Shown here: one piece after another, positions 8,756 through 18,409 of the stretch
How the letters are laid out: every line of letters starts with the position of its first letter
Position numbering within the stretch: the first letter of the stretch is position 1
Assembly: GCA_965249685.1 (NCBI GenBank)
Contig: CBDFMN010000003.1
Location: 62,001-126,000 of the forward strand
Direction: 5' to 3'
DNA from: RH-AL1 sp965249685
Lineage (GTDB): Bacteria; Pseudomonadota; Alphaproteobacteria; Rhizobiales; Beijerinckiaceae
Length of the DNA stretch: 64,000 nucleotides
The notes under the pieces: model-generated
Seen by the model: only the letters and a program-made list of their open reading frames with translations
Told to the model about the DNA's origin: nothing
The model's database searches: none
Made by a program: the position numbers and the translations under genes

Positions 8756-11700
8756 GGCTTGCCGGGAGCTGTCTTGGTGGGAGCTGTCTTGGCGGGCGTC
8801 GGCTTGGCGGGCGTCGTCTTGGTGTCATCGGCCAGCTTGCGCGGCGGCTTGACCTCGAGGGTCCCCGCCTCGCCACGCGCATGGTAGGTCGGCGCGTACA
8901 TGTCCTCCACCTGCGGACCCGGCCGCGCGTAGCTGCCGGGTGTGACCGCCCGCACGAGGTAGGCGAACTTGAAGCGCGCGTCGGCGCCGGAGAGGTTCAG
9001 CCCCGCGAGGTAGCGGTCGTCGCGCAGCTGCGTGAAGGTCGGGTCCGTCAGGTCCTTCAGCCACGCGAACTGGCCGGCGTCGCGGTCGCCGGAGAGGCCG
9101 ACCGTCTCGGGCTCGAGACCGGCCGGCAGCATGTCGACGGCGAGGACCTTGCGTTCGAGCGCGTCGGCCATCGTGCCCTCGACCACGACGACCATCTCGT
9201 CGTTCTGGTGCACGTCGGCGAGGTCGGCTGGCGCGCCGGCGAGCGTGAAATAGCTGCGCTTGACGCTGAAGCCCATCGCCTCCGCCGGCGGCACGCCGGT
9301 CGGGATGCCCGTCGCCGCGAGCGAGACGTAGACCGGGCTCCGACCCCGGTTCATCAGGTCGCTGCGCCGCCCGCGCCCGAGCGGTAGCGCGGCGGTCAGG
9401 CTCGTCGCGGAGCCGGTCGTGCCCCTGCCGTCCAGATCGACCTGGAGGGGACTGTCCGGCTTGAGGTCGAAGGCGGTCCGCAGCAGCCAGGCCTGCTCCT
9501 GCGTGCTCAGCCAGCCCTTGCCGCTGGCGAGCCGCGCCAGGTCGGTCGCCTGGCTGAACAGGACTTTTTGCGAGACGAGCCCTTCCTCCGCCGCCAGGGA
9601 CAAGGCCATCGCACGGTCGCGCAAGGGGCTTCCGTAATCGTTGAGGTAGGTCTTGGGGTCGCGCACGACCGGTGCGGCCTCGACGAGGCGCAGGGCCAGG
9701 TCCCGTTCGCCGACGCGGGTCAGGGCCGCCGCGAACTGGAAGCGGGCGATGTCGCTCGGCAGGCGGTCGCCCGCGCGCGTGGCGACGTAGCGCAATTGCG
9801 AGAGGTCGAGCTTGTTTGCCCGCGCCAGCACGATGGCGGTATAGGCCGCGCCCGCGATCGCTTGCGGATCGGTGGTGAGCGTCCCGAAGTGGCCGGCAAG
9901 CCAGGCCGTCGCGCGGCTCTCCATCGTGTCCGGGACGGACAGGCCCTGCGCCCTCGCGTGCTGGAGGAAGTCGACGGCATAGGCGGTGAGCCAGAGGTTG
10001 CCGGCGTCGAACGCCGACCAGTAGCCGAAGGAGCCGTCGCTGGACTGCAGGGAGAACAGCCGCTGGATGGCGCCCTGCGCCGTGACCGTATCGGCCACGG
10101 GCGCGGCCGGAGTGCTGCCGAGTGCCTTCGCGAAGAGTTCCGGGAAGGCGCGGCTGATCGTCTGCTCCGCGCAGCCGTAGGGATAGGTGCGGAGGCTGGC
10201 GAGAAGGCCGGGCACGTCGAAGGCCGGCAGGACGGAGGCGGTGATCGCGAGCGTGCCGGTGCCGGGAACCAGGCCGGCACCGAGCGCGTCGTCGGCAACG
10301 AGGTGCTGGCCCGGCGCCAGGGTGACGATCTGCCGGTCGGTCGCGTAGGCGTTGGGCGTGCGGACCGTGATCTCGAAATCGCGCTCGGTGACGCCCCCGT
10401 CCTCGCCCGTCGCCGTCAGGTGAATGCGCCCGACGCCGGGCACCGCCGCAGCGGTCAGCACGCGGTCGACGAAGCGGCGGCGTTCGCGTTTCACGTCCTT
10501 GAACGAGGCGTCCGCCCTGTCGAGGCTGACGGCTCCTTCCGTCGTCACCGCGACGGTGTAGGTCTGCTCGGGCGCATCGAGGTCCGTCAGCATCAGCCGC
10601 GCCACGGCCCTGTCGCCCGGCGCGAGGAAGCGGGGGAGGGCGAGTTCCGCGAGCAGCGGGGGCCGCACCGTGACCGGGCGCTCCGCGCGGCCGAAGCGAT
10701 CGGCGGTCCAGGCGACCGCCATCAGCCGGAGCCGGCCGCTGAACTCGGGCACGTCGACGCCGAGCGTCGCGTGGCCGGCGGCGTCGAGCTGCACGGGGCC
10801 CTGGAACAGCGCCACTGTCTTGAAGGTCTTTACGTCGAGACCGACCGCCTTGGCATTGGCGTTACCGTCGCCGCCCTGGCGAAGCTGACCGGGTTGGCCC
10901 GAGGGATCGATCAGAGCGCCGTAGACGTCGCGCAATTCGAAGCCGGGCTCGCGCCGGCCGAGGAAATGGTCGGCCGGGTCGGGCGTCGCGAAATCGGTCA
11001 TCCGCAGCACCGCCTCGTCCACGGCGGCGAGCGTGACGAAGGCCCTCTCGCCCGCACCGGCCCCGGCCACGGCGACGTTTACGGCGAGCCGGGTCTTGGG
11101 GCGCACCACGTCCGGCACCTGCAAGGCGACGTCGAGCGTGTGCGTCGCCGTCGCCCCCGGCACCCAGGCAAGGCCGACCGCCCGCACCGGCAGGCGCGGC
11201 AGCACGGCGCCGGCCGGCGAGACCGCGACGGCCAGCAGATAGGCGCCGCTTGGCGGCACGTCGGCGGCGTCGAACTCGACCGCCCCACCGCCCTTCGGCA
11301 TCTCGCGCTCCTGCACGCCGTGCAGGCCGCCACCGTCGAGCATCACCAGGACGCGGCCGGCGAACGACGGCTCGACCATCGCTCGGACAATCCCGGCCGG
11401 CGGGTGGGCATCGAGCGTCACCGCCATGACTTCGGGCTTGCGGTCGGGCTGCCCGCCCGCCCACCAGCCGGCACCGAAGCGCAGGCTCGTCGCCACTTTG
11501 CCGGCGGCGTCGTAGGCCTCCAGCCGCCAGCGCCCGCTGGTCACCCGCGCAGCGATCGTGCCGCGCCCGTCCGCGCCCAGCGCCTGCTCGCCCCCGTTGA
11601 CGCGCGCGTCGGTGAGAGTCTCCTTCGATTGCCAGCGTCCGTCGCGGTAGAAGTAGGTGTATTGATAGTCTTCCTTGACGAGGTCCCACTTGACCTCGCT

Positions 11701-13569
11701 TGCGCCCACCGGCGCGCCGTCTCCGTCGACCATGACCACGTCGAACGCGGCCTCGGCGCCGTCCCCGAGGCCTTCCGGCGTCCTGGCCCGCAGGCCAATG
11801 AAGCGATCCGCGGTGTGCAACGCCTTCGTGAGGTCGACCTGCGCGGGCCGCCCGTCGACGTCGTTGACGCGCGCGCGCATCGCCACCTGCAGCGGCACCG
11901 TCGTGTCGGGTGCGGCCTCGAGCGGAAAGACCACGGCGGCGCGGCCCTTGTCGTCCGTCGTGAAGTCCTGGGCCTGCAGGGCTTGCGGGAGGAACGGCTC
12001 CTGCACGAGGCCGAAGCTGAAACCTTCGAGCCCTTTGAACGGACGGTCGGCCGGCTGCACCGTCGCTTCGACCTGACCCGTAAGGCCACTGCCCGGGCTG
12101 CCGTAGAAATAGTCGGCCGCGACCGTCGCTTCGATCGCGGCTAGGCCGGAAAGAGGACCGGGCGGGGCGGAGAGCTTGGCCTCCAGCCTTGGCGGTACGA
12201 AGTCCTGCACCGACACGCTCGTCGTGCCGACCTCGCGGTTGTCGCCGGCGCTCGCCCAGATCCGCCATGTTCCGCTGGTGGCATTGTCCGGAACGGGGAA
12301 GTCGAAGCTGCCGCCGCTCGCGCTCGCGAGGTCGAGCTGCCGCTTCTGCACCTCGATCGCGTCGGGACGCACGATGTGCATCGTCAGCGCCGTGCCCGCC
12401 ACCGCCCGCGCGGCACGGTCGCGCAGCAGGGCGCCGACGTGGATCGTCTCGCCCGGCCGATAGACGCCGCGGTCGGTCCAAAGGAAAACGTCGTTCGTCT
12501 CGGGCGGTGCGCGCCCCTTGATGTCGAACTCGCTGAGGTCGAGGGCGGGCGCGTCGAGCTGCAGCCAGGTGAACTGGCCGTCCGCGCCGACGGCGGCGAG
12601 GACCTTCGGCGCGTCGCCGTGCTCGCCGCGCAGAAGGCCGGCGGGAATCGTGAAACGGCCCTGGCCGTCCGTCTTGTAGGCGCCGAGCACCTCGTTGGCC
12701 TGCGACAGGAGCCGGAGCTCGACGCCGCCGATCGGTGTCGCGCTCTGCAGCGAACGGGCGCTGACGAGGAGCCCGCCGCTGCTTTTGACGGTGACGAGAC
12801 CGATGTCGGAGATGCTGAACCACTGGGTGGCGCGCTCGGTTTCCTGGTCGGGCATCTGGCCGCCGGGCGTTGCGGTGGCGACATAGACGCCGGGCTGCAG
12901 GCCCTTGACCAGCCCATCGAGAGGGATCGCCGTCGTCACCTGCTTGTTCGGCACGGAAGCGACGGCGAGCGTTCCCTCGAACACTTTGGTGCTGCGATCG
13001 GCGATCGTCTCGAGCGTGTAGCCGCTGACGGCCGTGCCGAACCAGTCGTTGACGAGCTGATCGACCAGGCCCCTGTCGCCGAACCGGTAGAGCGCGAGGT
13101 GGGCCTGGGCGACGTTGACGCTCTTCAGCGGCAGGCCGACGCCCTTCGTGAAGGGCAGCAGCGTCTTGCCCTGGTCGAAGCTGACCTGCCGGTCGCGGTC
13201 CGGCACGGTGACGGCGACGGACGCGGACTTGGCGAGCGCGGTACCGTCCGCGCCGGGCAGGCCGGCCTTGAGCGTGATCGTGTAGGCCTGCCCGTGGCGG
13301 AGGCCGTTGACGCAGAGATCCTTGCCGCGGACCTGGAGGGAATGGTCGGTCTTCGGCTCGATCGCCACATAGGGCTCGAGCGCATCGGGCTTGCCGCGCA
13401 GCAAGCCGGCCGACAGGCTGAAACACGCGCTCGGCACGGCTCTGTCCTGCTCGATGGTGACGTTGAGATAGTCGAGCGCCCAGGCGGAAGGCGCGCTAAG
13501 ACCGGCGACAAGCGCGGCGCACCGGGCGACGTGCCTCGTCCACACCCCGACCGCGTGTGATGCGCCCAT
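8752..13569 (-). CDS. yfhM: bacterial alpha-2-macroglobulin (YfhM type)
   Basis: A 1605-residue periplasmic protease-trapping protein. It has an N-terminal signal sequence (a hydrophobic stretch ending ...SAWA), many MG-type beta domains, and a thioester motif GCAEQT with Cys1133 near the YPYG sequence typical of the family. The C-terminal complement-like domain ends in a Lys/Pro/Thr-rich tail of short repeats (TKTAP, AKPTP). The ATG at 13569 is preferred to one 54 bases upstream because GGGAGG precedes it and the signal peptide then starts properly. Overlap with pbpC indicates an operon. No lipobox is evident, unlike Escherichia coli YfhM. Confidence 0.9.
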   Translation of the reverse strand: MGASHAVGVWTRHVARCAALVAGLSAPSAWALDYLNVTIEQDRAVPSACFSLSAGLLRGKPDALEPYVAIEPKTDHSLQVRGKDLCVNGLRHGQAYTITLKAGLPGADGTALAKSASVAVTVPDRDRQVSFDQGKTLLPFTKGVGLPLKSVNVAQAHLALYRFGDRGLVDQLVNDWFGTAVSGYTLETIADRSTKVFEGTLAVASVPNKQVTTAIPLDGLVKGLQPGVYVATATPGGQMPDQETERATQWFSISDIGLVTVKSSGGLLVSARSLQSATPIGGVELRLLSQANEVLGAYKTDGQGRFTIPAGLLRGEHGDAPKVLAAVGADGQFTWLQLDAPALDLSEFDIKGRAPPETNDVFLWTDRGVYRPGETIHVGALLRDRAARAVAGTALTMHIVRPDAIEVQKRQLDLASASGGSFDFPVPDNATSGTWRIWASAGDNREVGTTSVSVQDFVPPRLEAKLSAPPGPLSGLAAIEATVAADYFYGSPGSGLTGQVEATVQPADRPFKGLEGFSFGLVQEPFLPQALQAQDFTTDDKGRAAVVFPLEAAPDTTVPLQVAMRARVNDVDGRPAQVDLTKALHTADRFIGLRARTPEGLGDGAEAAFDVVMVDGDGAPVGASEVKWDLVKEDYQYTYFYRDGRWQSKETLTDARVNGGEQALGADGRGTIAARVTSGRWRLEAYDAAGKVATSLRFGAGWWAGGQPDRKPEVMAVTLDAHPPAGIVRAMVEPSFAGRVLVMLDGGGLHGVQEREMPKGGGAVEFDAADVPPSGAYLLAVAVSPAGAVLPRLPVRAVGLAWVPGATATHTLDVALQVPDVVRPKTRLAVNVAVAGAGAGERAFVTLAAVDEAVLRMTDFATPDPADHFLGRREPGFELRDVYGALIDPSGQPGQLRQGGDGNANAKAVGLDVKTFKTVALFQGPVQLDAAGHATLGVDVPEFSGRLRLMAVAWTADRFGRAERPVTVRPPLLAELALPRFLAPGDRAVARLMLTDLDAPEQTYTVAVTTEGAVSLDRADASFKDVKRERRRFVDRVLTAAAVPGVGRIHLTATGEDGGVTERDFEITVRTPNAYATDRQIVTLAPGQHLVADDALGAGLVPGTGTLAITASVLPAFDVPGLLASLRTYPYGCAEQTISRAFPELFAKALGSTPAAPVADTVTAQGAIQRLFSLQSSDGSFGYWSAFDAGNLWLTAYAVDFLQHARAQGLSVPDTMESRATAWLAGHFGTLTTDPQAIAGAAYTAIVLARANKLDLSQLRYVATRAGDRLPSDIARFQFAAALTRVGERDLALRLVEAAPVVRDPKTYLNDYGSPLRDRAMALSLAAEEGLVSQKVLFSQATDLARLASGKGWLSTQEQAWLLRTAFDLKPDSPLQVDLDGRGTTGSATSLTAALPLGRGRRSDLMNRGRSPVYVSLAATGIPTGVPPAEAMGFSVKRSYFTLAGAPADLADVHQNDEMVVVVEGTMADALERKVLAVDMLPAGLEPETVGLSGDRDAGQFAWLKDLTDPTFTQLRDDRYLAGLNLSGADARFKFAYLVRAVTPGSYARPGPQVEDMYAPTYHARGEAGTLEVKPPRKLADDTKTTPAKPTPAKTAPTKTAPGKP

Positions 13570-13900
13570 GGCCGCCTCCCGCACAGACCCGAGCCAGCAC
13601 GCCGGGTCCGGTGTCGCACCCACTCATAGGGTAAGAGATCGTGGGCGGCTACTCCGCCGGGCGGCACGGCGGTCCGCCGCGCCGCGGGCAACGCAACGCT
13701 TGTGGCCGATCCCTCAAAATCGGCTCGGCCGCGACGCCGCTATTGGATTCCGGCCGGGCCGGGGTTGCCACCATCCGCACCAGCGACTGCTTGGCAGGCT
13801 TCGAGGCCTCGCCGGGAGCGCCAACCCCCATGATGGGGGCGATTCGATCGCATCGCTGCGGAGCGCGGACATTGTTCGCCGCGCTCCGTAGTTAGATGGT
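13570..13900. other. intergenic region with two inverted repeats
   Basis: These 331 bases separate two leftward genes, the upstream OmpA-family gene and the alpha-2-macroglobulin gene. No credible protein is seen. Two perfect palindromes occur: CCCCCATGATGGGGG at 13825-13839 and a 10-bp-stem hairpin at 13859-13888. The rest is unremarkable GC-rich sequence that should include the promoter of the alpha-2-macroglobulin/pbpC operon. Confidence 0.6.
13859..13888 (-). terminator. strong hairpin after OmpA-family gene
   Basis: A perfect 10-bp stem (CGGAGCGCGG paired with CCGCGCTCCG, 10-base loop) lies 13 bases past the stop of the OmpA-family gene. It lacks a T-tract, so the terminator role is a guess from position and stability. 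Confidence 0.5.
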
Positions 13901-15850
13901 TTACCGCGGCGGCTGGCCTCCCGAGGCGATCAGCGGCGTGATGCGGCGCAGCGTGACGCGCCTGTTGATCCGCGAGGACCCTTGGGTCTGCTCCTTCAGG
14001 TATTGCTGGCCGTAGCCCTGCGTCGTCAGGTTCTCCGGCGGCACCCCGAAGTCGCGGGTGAGGATCGTCGCGACGGACTGGGCGCGGCGGTCCGAGAGGG
14101 ACAAGTTGTCCGTCGGGTTGCCCGTTGCGTCCGTGTAGCCCTCCACCAGGAACACCTCGTTGGCATTGCGTGACACGGCCTTCTTGATCGCCTCGCCAAG
14201 GACCTGCAGCTTGCCGGTCTGGCTGGGCGGCACGATCCAGGAGCCCGGGTCGAAGTTCAGCGAGTCGACATCGACGCTCCGCATTCTGGCGCGCAGGCTG
14301 GGGCTGTAGCGCACCTGGTCCAGCGTGTAGCGTTGGCTGACCGGGGAGACCGGCGGCGCGCTGAGCGTGTCGTAGAGCAGGGCCTCGTCGGCGCGGTCGG
14401 CCTCGACGACGAAGCGGTCGCGTGGGATGCGCAGTGGCTCGTCGGGTAGCTCGACGACGTCATCGCGGTAATTGCGGACGCGGCCGTCGTAACCGTTGTC
14501 GATCAGCACGAACTCGCGGCCGTCGCGGAAGCGCCGCACCCGGCGGATCATCCGACCGTCGCCATCGGTATAGGTCAGGATCTGCTCGCCACCGGGACGG
14601 TCGAAGATCGCGACATTGTCCTCGCCGCGCCGTTCCGTACGGATGCCGATGCCGAGGTCGCGGAAGCGCTCGTTCTCGTCGTGCACGACATAGGAGCGGT
14701 CGCCGTCCCGAACGATCGTGCGCCCGGGCTCGCGGATGTAGTCGACGCCGCCCTCGTTGACCTCGCGGCGGTCGCGCCGGATGTCGTCGATGCCGCGCGC
14801 GCCTGTCGCTGCAAGAAACCCTCCGGCGAAGCCCGCCGCTGCGCCGATCGCCGCCGCACCGCCAGGACTGATCCCTCCGCGACGATCCTCGCCGCGTCGG
14901 TCGCCGCCGTTGGGCTGGGCCTGCCCCTGGAACTGATTGGGCTGACCGGGCATCGGACGTCCGACGTCGCCCTGAACGGGCGGCGGCACCTGTCCCGCAG
15001 GTGCGGGAGGCACACCGGTCGGGGGTACCGTGGTCCCCGCCACCGGGGGTGCCACCGGAGTGGTTCGCTGGGCAGCCGGAGGCACGACCGGCGCCGCGGG
15101 CGCAACCGGTGCGGCGCGCTGGGCCGGAGTCGGTGCGACAGGCGCCACAGGTGCGACGGGCGCGGCACGCTGCGCCGGAGCGACGGGAGCGGCCGGGATG
15201 GCGGGCGCCGCGCGGTTCTCTTCCCCTGCTCGGGCGGGACGGCCCGCGCGGTCCTCCTGGCGGCGCTCGCCGGCCGGGGTTTCGGCCGCTCGCGGCGGTG
15301 TTGCGGGCACGATGGGGCGAGCCGGTTCGGCCGCGCGTTCGCGGACCGCCGGCGCGCTCGGGCGCGGCGCCTGTTCACGGGCCGCGGGAGCCTGATGCGC
15401 GGGCTCCGCCTCTCGCTCGCGGGCTGCGGGCCGCGCGGCGGCCGGCGCCTGCCGGGTCGGTTCCGCCTCGCGCGCAGCGGGGCGGGGGGCCGGTTCGTGG
15501 GCCGGTGCAGCCGGCGCTGCGCGCTCGTGGTGGGGTTCGGCCGCCGGGGCGGCATGCGGGGCTTCGGCCCGCGGGGGTGCCGCGTGTGGAACCTCGGCCC
15601 GCGGGGGTGCGGCATGCGGGGCCTCGCCGTGCGGAGCGGCTCCGGCGGGGGCCTGGTGCGGTGCGCCGCCGCCAGGACCATTCTGGCCGCCGCCGCGACC
15701 CGGCTCTTCGCGCCGCGGCTCGCCGCCGCCCGGTGCCTGAGCCATTCGCATCGATCCGGAACCGGCCTGCGTCGCTCCAGGCCCGCATTGCGCGAGCAGG
15801 AGCGCGGGCATGACCGTGCTGGCGATAAGAACGTCTCGTAGGCTCTTCAT
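13901..15850 (-). CDS. Pro/Ala-rich OmpA-family outer envelope protein
   Basis: A 649-residue envelope protein. After an N-terminal signal sequence comes a long low-complexity segment, about residues 40-300, built of Pro, Ala, Arg, Glu and His. It includes runs of imperfect repeats such as PPRAEAPHAA and APVAPVAP. A short Gly/Ala hydrophobic patch (ISPGGAAAIGAAAGF) and a charged region follow. The C-terminal OmpA/MotB peptidoglycan-binding domain holds VEGYTDATG and the NRRVTLR end. The ATG at 15850 is supported by GGAG eight bases upstream. A Cys follows LLLAQ, but Gln at -1 makes a lipoprotein unlikely. Its position next to the flagellar cluster does not prove a flagellar role. Confidence 0.82.
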   Translation of the reverse strand: MKSLRDVLIASTVMPALLLAQCGPGATQAGSGSMRMAQAPGGGEPRREEPGRGGGQNGPGGGAPHQAPAGAAPHGEAPHAAPPRAEVPHAAPPRAEAPHAAPAAEPHHERAAPAAPAHEPAPRPAAREAEPTRQAPAAARPAAREREAEPAHQAPAAREQAPRPSAPAVRERAAEPARPIVPATPPRAAETPAGERRQEDRAGRPARAGEENRAAPAIPAAPVAPAQRAAPVAPVAPVAPTPAQRAAPVAPAAPVVPPAAQRTTPVAPPVAGTTVPPTGVPPAPAGQVPPPVQGDVGRPMPGQPNQFQGQAQPNGGDRRGEDRRGGISPGGAAAIGAAAGFAGGFLAATGARGIDDIRRDRREVNEGGVDYIREPGRTIVRDGDRSYVVHDENERFRDLGIGIRTERRGEDNVAIFDRPGGEQILTYTDGDGRMIRRVRRFRDGREFVLIDNGYDGRVRNYRDDVVELPDEPLRIPRDRFVVEADRADEALLYDTLSAPPVSPVSQRYTLDQVRYSPSLRARMRSVDVDSLNFDPGSWIVPPSQTGKLQVLGEAIKKAVSRNANEVFLVEGYTDATGNPTDNLSLSDRRAQSVATILTRDFGVPPENLTTQGYGQQYLKEQTQGSSRINRRVTLRRITPLIASGGQPPR

Positions 15851-15978
15851 TGCGTGGTCTCCGTTGAACGCCTTCAATGGCTTAGCTTGCGCGAGAGTTC
15901 CGTCCCGACGCCGGGACCAGCCCGAGGCAAGCTTGCGGGATCATCGTGTAGACCACCGCAGATGAACCCGAGACGAAC

Positions 15979-16359
15979 ATGGAGCCGATCTACCTTCTCA
16001 GCCTGGCCTCACGCAAAAGCAGCTGGTTGGCCGCTCGCCAGGCCACGGTCGCGAGCAACATCTCGAACGCCAACACGCCAGGCTACAGGGCCAAGGACCT
16101 CGCCGCCTTCTCGGACGTGCTGAACAAGACGCAGCTGACCCTCGCCTCCACCAGTGCCGGTCACCTGGCACCGAACGGCCCCGGTCCGCTCGACGAGGCC
16201 AAGACGGCGACCGGCGCCTGGGACGTGACGGAAAGCGGCAACTCCGTCGGCCTCGAACAAGAGCTGCTGAAGGCGGGCGAGGTCAACGCCGACTATTCGC
16301 TGGCGACGAGCATCGTCAAGAGCTTCCATTCCATGCTGATGTCCGTCGTCAAGGAATAA
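15979..16359 (+). CDS. flgB: flagellar basal-body rod protein FlgB
   Basis: Proximal rod subunit of 126 residues. The N-terminal rod motif (VASNISNANTPGYRAKD) and the C-terminal coiled segment ending SFHSMLMSVVKE are both present, and length fits the family. It is the first gene of a rightward operon that runs through fliP. flgC starts three bases after its stop. Confidence 0.95.
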   Translation: MEPIYLLSLASRKSSWLAARQATVASNISNANTPGYRAKDLAAFSDVLNKTQLTLASTSAGHLAPNGPGPLDEAKTATGAWDVTESGNSVGLEQELLKAGEVNADYSLATSIVKSFHSMLMSVVKE

Positions 16360-16362
16360 GAC

Positions 16363-16779
16363 ATGATCGATCCGCTCCACGCCTCCATGAGCATCGCCAG
16401 CTCCGGACTCTCGGCAAACTCGACCCGGCTGAGGGTCACGTCGGAGAACATCGCCAACGCCCAATCCACGGGCCAGACGCCCGGCTCGGACCCTTACCGG
16501 CGCAAGACCATCACCTTTGAGAGCGCGCTCGACGAAGTCTCCGGCGCGGACGTCGTGAAGGTCGGTTCGATCGGCACCGACCAAACCGCCTTCAATGTCC
16601 AGCTCGATCCCGGAAATCCCGCTGCGGATGGTAAAGGATTTGTAAAGCTTCCGAATGTTAACGTTCTCATGGAGATGGCCGACATGCGCGAGGCCAACCG
16701 CTCCTACGAGGCCAACTTGCAGGTCATCAAGCAGTCGCGTTCTCTCACCTCGATGACGATCGATCTTCTCAAAGGATAG
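16363..16779 (+). CDS. flgC: flagellar basal-body rod protein FlgC
   Basis: Proximal rod subunit of 138 residues, with the N-terminal SGLSANSTRLRVTSENIANAQ motif and the C-terminal MADMREANRSYEANLQ motif that pack together in the rod. It sits three bases after flgB and two before fliE, within one operon. Confidence 0.95.
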   Translation: MIDPLHASMSIASSGLSANSTRLRVTSENIANAQSTGQTPGSDPYRRKTITFESALDEVSGADVVKVGSIGTDQTAFNVQLDPGNPAADGKGFVKLPNVNVLMEMADMREANRSYEANLQVIKQSRSLTSMTIDLLKG

Positions 16780-16781
16780 CC

Positions 16782-17102
16782 ATGATCGCCGCCCTTCCTC
16801 TCATAACATCGGCGGTCTCGTCGGTCCTCGGCTCCGGCCAGGCGGCCGCCGCCGCGCAAAAGGCGCAGGCCGCGACGAGCGCGAGCGGCGATTTCTCGAG
16901 CCTGCTCACGCAGCTGTCCTCCGACACGGTCAACAAGCTGAACACGTCGGAGACGATGTCCGTCGCCGGCCTCAGCGGCAAGGCGACGACGCAATCGGTC
17001 GTCGAGGCCGTGATGTCCGCGCAGGAGGCGTTGCAGACTGCCGTCGCGGTGCGCGACAAGGCGGTCTCGGCCTTCCAAGAAGTTTCGCGCATGTCGATCT
17101 GA
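16782..17102 (+). CDS. fliE: flagellar hook-basal body complex protein FliE
   Basis: A small (106 residues) Ala/Ser-rich adaptor that joins the MS-ring and rod. The C-terminal half (VVEAVMSAQEALQTAVAVRDK, then FQEVSRMSI) matches the conserved FliE end. AAAGGA lies just upstream of the ATG. It is between flgC and flgG, the standard rhizobial order. Confidence 0.93.
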   Translation: MIAALPLITSAVSSVLGSGQAAAAAQKAQAATSASGDFSSLLTQLSSDTVNKLNTSETMSVAGLSGKATTQSVVEAVMSAQEALQTAVAVRDKAVSAFQEVSRMSI

Positions 17103-17111
17103 GGACCGATC

Positions 17112-17900
17112 ATGAAAGCGCTCGCCATCGCGGCCACGGGCATGAACGCCCAATCGACGAACGTCGACGTCATCGCCCACAATATCGCCAACATCAATAC
17201 GACCGGGTTCAAGCGCTCGCGCGCCGAGTTCACCGACCTGCTCTACGAGACGCAGCGGCTCGCCGGCGTGTCGAACCGCGGCAACCAGGGCGTCGTACCC
17301 GAAGGCGCCTCGCTCGGCCTCGGCGTGCGGACGGCCGCCATCCGTAACCTGCACATCCAAGGCACGCTGACGCAGACGGGCAACCAGCTCGACCTCGCGA
17401 TCACCGGCCGCGGCTTCTTCCAGATTACCGATGCCAACGGCGGCACCAGCTACACGCGCTCGGGCGCCTTCAACACCAACGCAACCGGCCAGCTGGTGAC
17501 GCTCGACGGCAGCCTGGTGAACCCGGCCATCGTCGTGCCCCCCAACACCACGGCGGTCACCATCAGCCAATCCGGCCTGGTTAACGCGACGGTCGCGGGT
17601 CAAACGGCACCGGTACAGCTCGGCCAGCTCACCCTCGCCAATTTCGCCAACGAGGCGGGGCTCGCGCCGCTCGGCAGCAACCTGTTCTCCGAGACGGCGG
17701 CCTCCGGCACACCCACCGTGGGCGTGCCCGGCGACCCGGGTTTCGGAACCATCACCCAGAGCTACCTCGAAGCCTCGAACGTCGATCCCGTGGCCGAGAT
17801 CACCAACCTCATCTCCGCGCAGCGCGCCTACGAGATGAACTCCAAGGTGATTACCGCGGCGGACCAGATGAGCCAGACCTTGGCGAAGGGTCTGGGCTGA
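17112..17900 (+). CDS. flgG: flagellar distal rod protein FlgG
   Basis: Distal rod subunit of 262 residues. It has the N-terminal ATGMNAQSTNVDVIAHNIANINTTGFKR-type rod motif, the GRGFFQI core and the C-terminal EASNVDPVAEITNLISAQRAYEMNSK motif. Length and motif spacing match FlgG rather than FlgF, which is encoded separately near 52 kb. Confidence 0.96.
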   Translation: MKALAIAATGMNAQSTNVDVIAHNIANINTTGFKRSRAEFTDLLYETQRLAGVSNRGNQGVVPEGASLGLGVRTAAIRNLHIQGTLTQTGNQLDLAITGRGFFQITDANGGTSYTRSGAFNTNATGQLVTLDGSLVNPAIVVPPNTTAVTISQSGLVNATVAGQTAPVQLGQLTLANFANEAGLAPLGSNLFSETAASGTPTVGVPGDPGFGTITQSYLEASNVDPVAEITNLISAQRAYEMNSKVITAADQMSQTLAKGLG

Positions 17901-17953
17901 GGTCGCAGGCTCGCCAGCCGCCCGCGATACGACAGCGCCAAAAGGATAATCAG

Positions 17954-18409
17954 ATGCGGCTCCTTGCCCTGCGTACGATCTTCGGGCTTGCCCTTTTGCA
18001 GGCCCCCCTCGTGGCTGTCGCCGCCGAGCGGCTGCCGGTGCCGGCCACCATCATCTATCCCGGCGACGTCGTGCGCGACGGTTCGCTCACGGAGAAGGAC
18101 TTCTCCGACTCGTTTTCCAACGCGGGGTTCATCCTCAGGCGCAGCGATCTAGTCGGCAAGGTCGCGCGTCGCACGCTGCTGCCCGGCCAAGCGGTCGCCG
18201 CTAGCGCGGTCACCCTGCCGAAGCTGGTGACGATCGGCGCGATGGTGCGCGTCGTCTTCGAGGAGGGCGGCCTGGCGATCTCGACCTATGCCTCGGCACT
18301 CCAGGCCGGCGCCGCGGGAGACCTCATCTCCGTTCGCAATCCTGAAAGCGGCGTCGTGCTCTCCGGCGTGATCGCCCCGGACGGATCGATCCACGTGGGC
18401 AATGGGTGA
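17954..18409 (+). CDS. flgA: flagellar P-ring assembly chaperone FlgA
   Basis: A 151-residue periplasmic chaperone for FlgI. It starts with a signal peptide (to about AVAAE) followed by an SAF-like beta-clip domain. It is shorter than the enterobacterial protein, as usual in rhizobia, keeping mainly the C-terminal domain. The stop TGA shares one base with the flgI ATG, indicating translational coupling with its client. Confidence 0.9.
   Translation: MRLLALRTIFGLALLQAPLVAVAAERLPVPATIIYPGDVVRDGSLTEKDFSDSFSNAGFILRRSDLVGKVARRTLLPGQAVAASAVTLPKLVTIGAMVRVVFEEGGLAISTYASALQAGAAGDLISVRNPESGVVLSGVIAPDGSIHVGNG

Noticed and set aside
9568..12144. 858-codon plus-strand open frame
   Set aside because: It is antisense to the alpha-2-macroglobulin gene, with no recognisable domain and Arg/Gly-rich composition.
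10862..13426. 854-codon frame on the minus strand in another phase
   Set aside because: It overlaps the alpha-2-macroglobulin gene in an alternative frame and has Arg/Gly/Pro-rich shadow composition.
14681..15841. 386-codon plus-strand frame over the OmpA-family gene
   Set aside because: It is the antisense of the repetitive Pro/Ala region and carries only low-complexity sequence.
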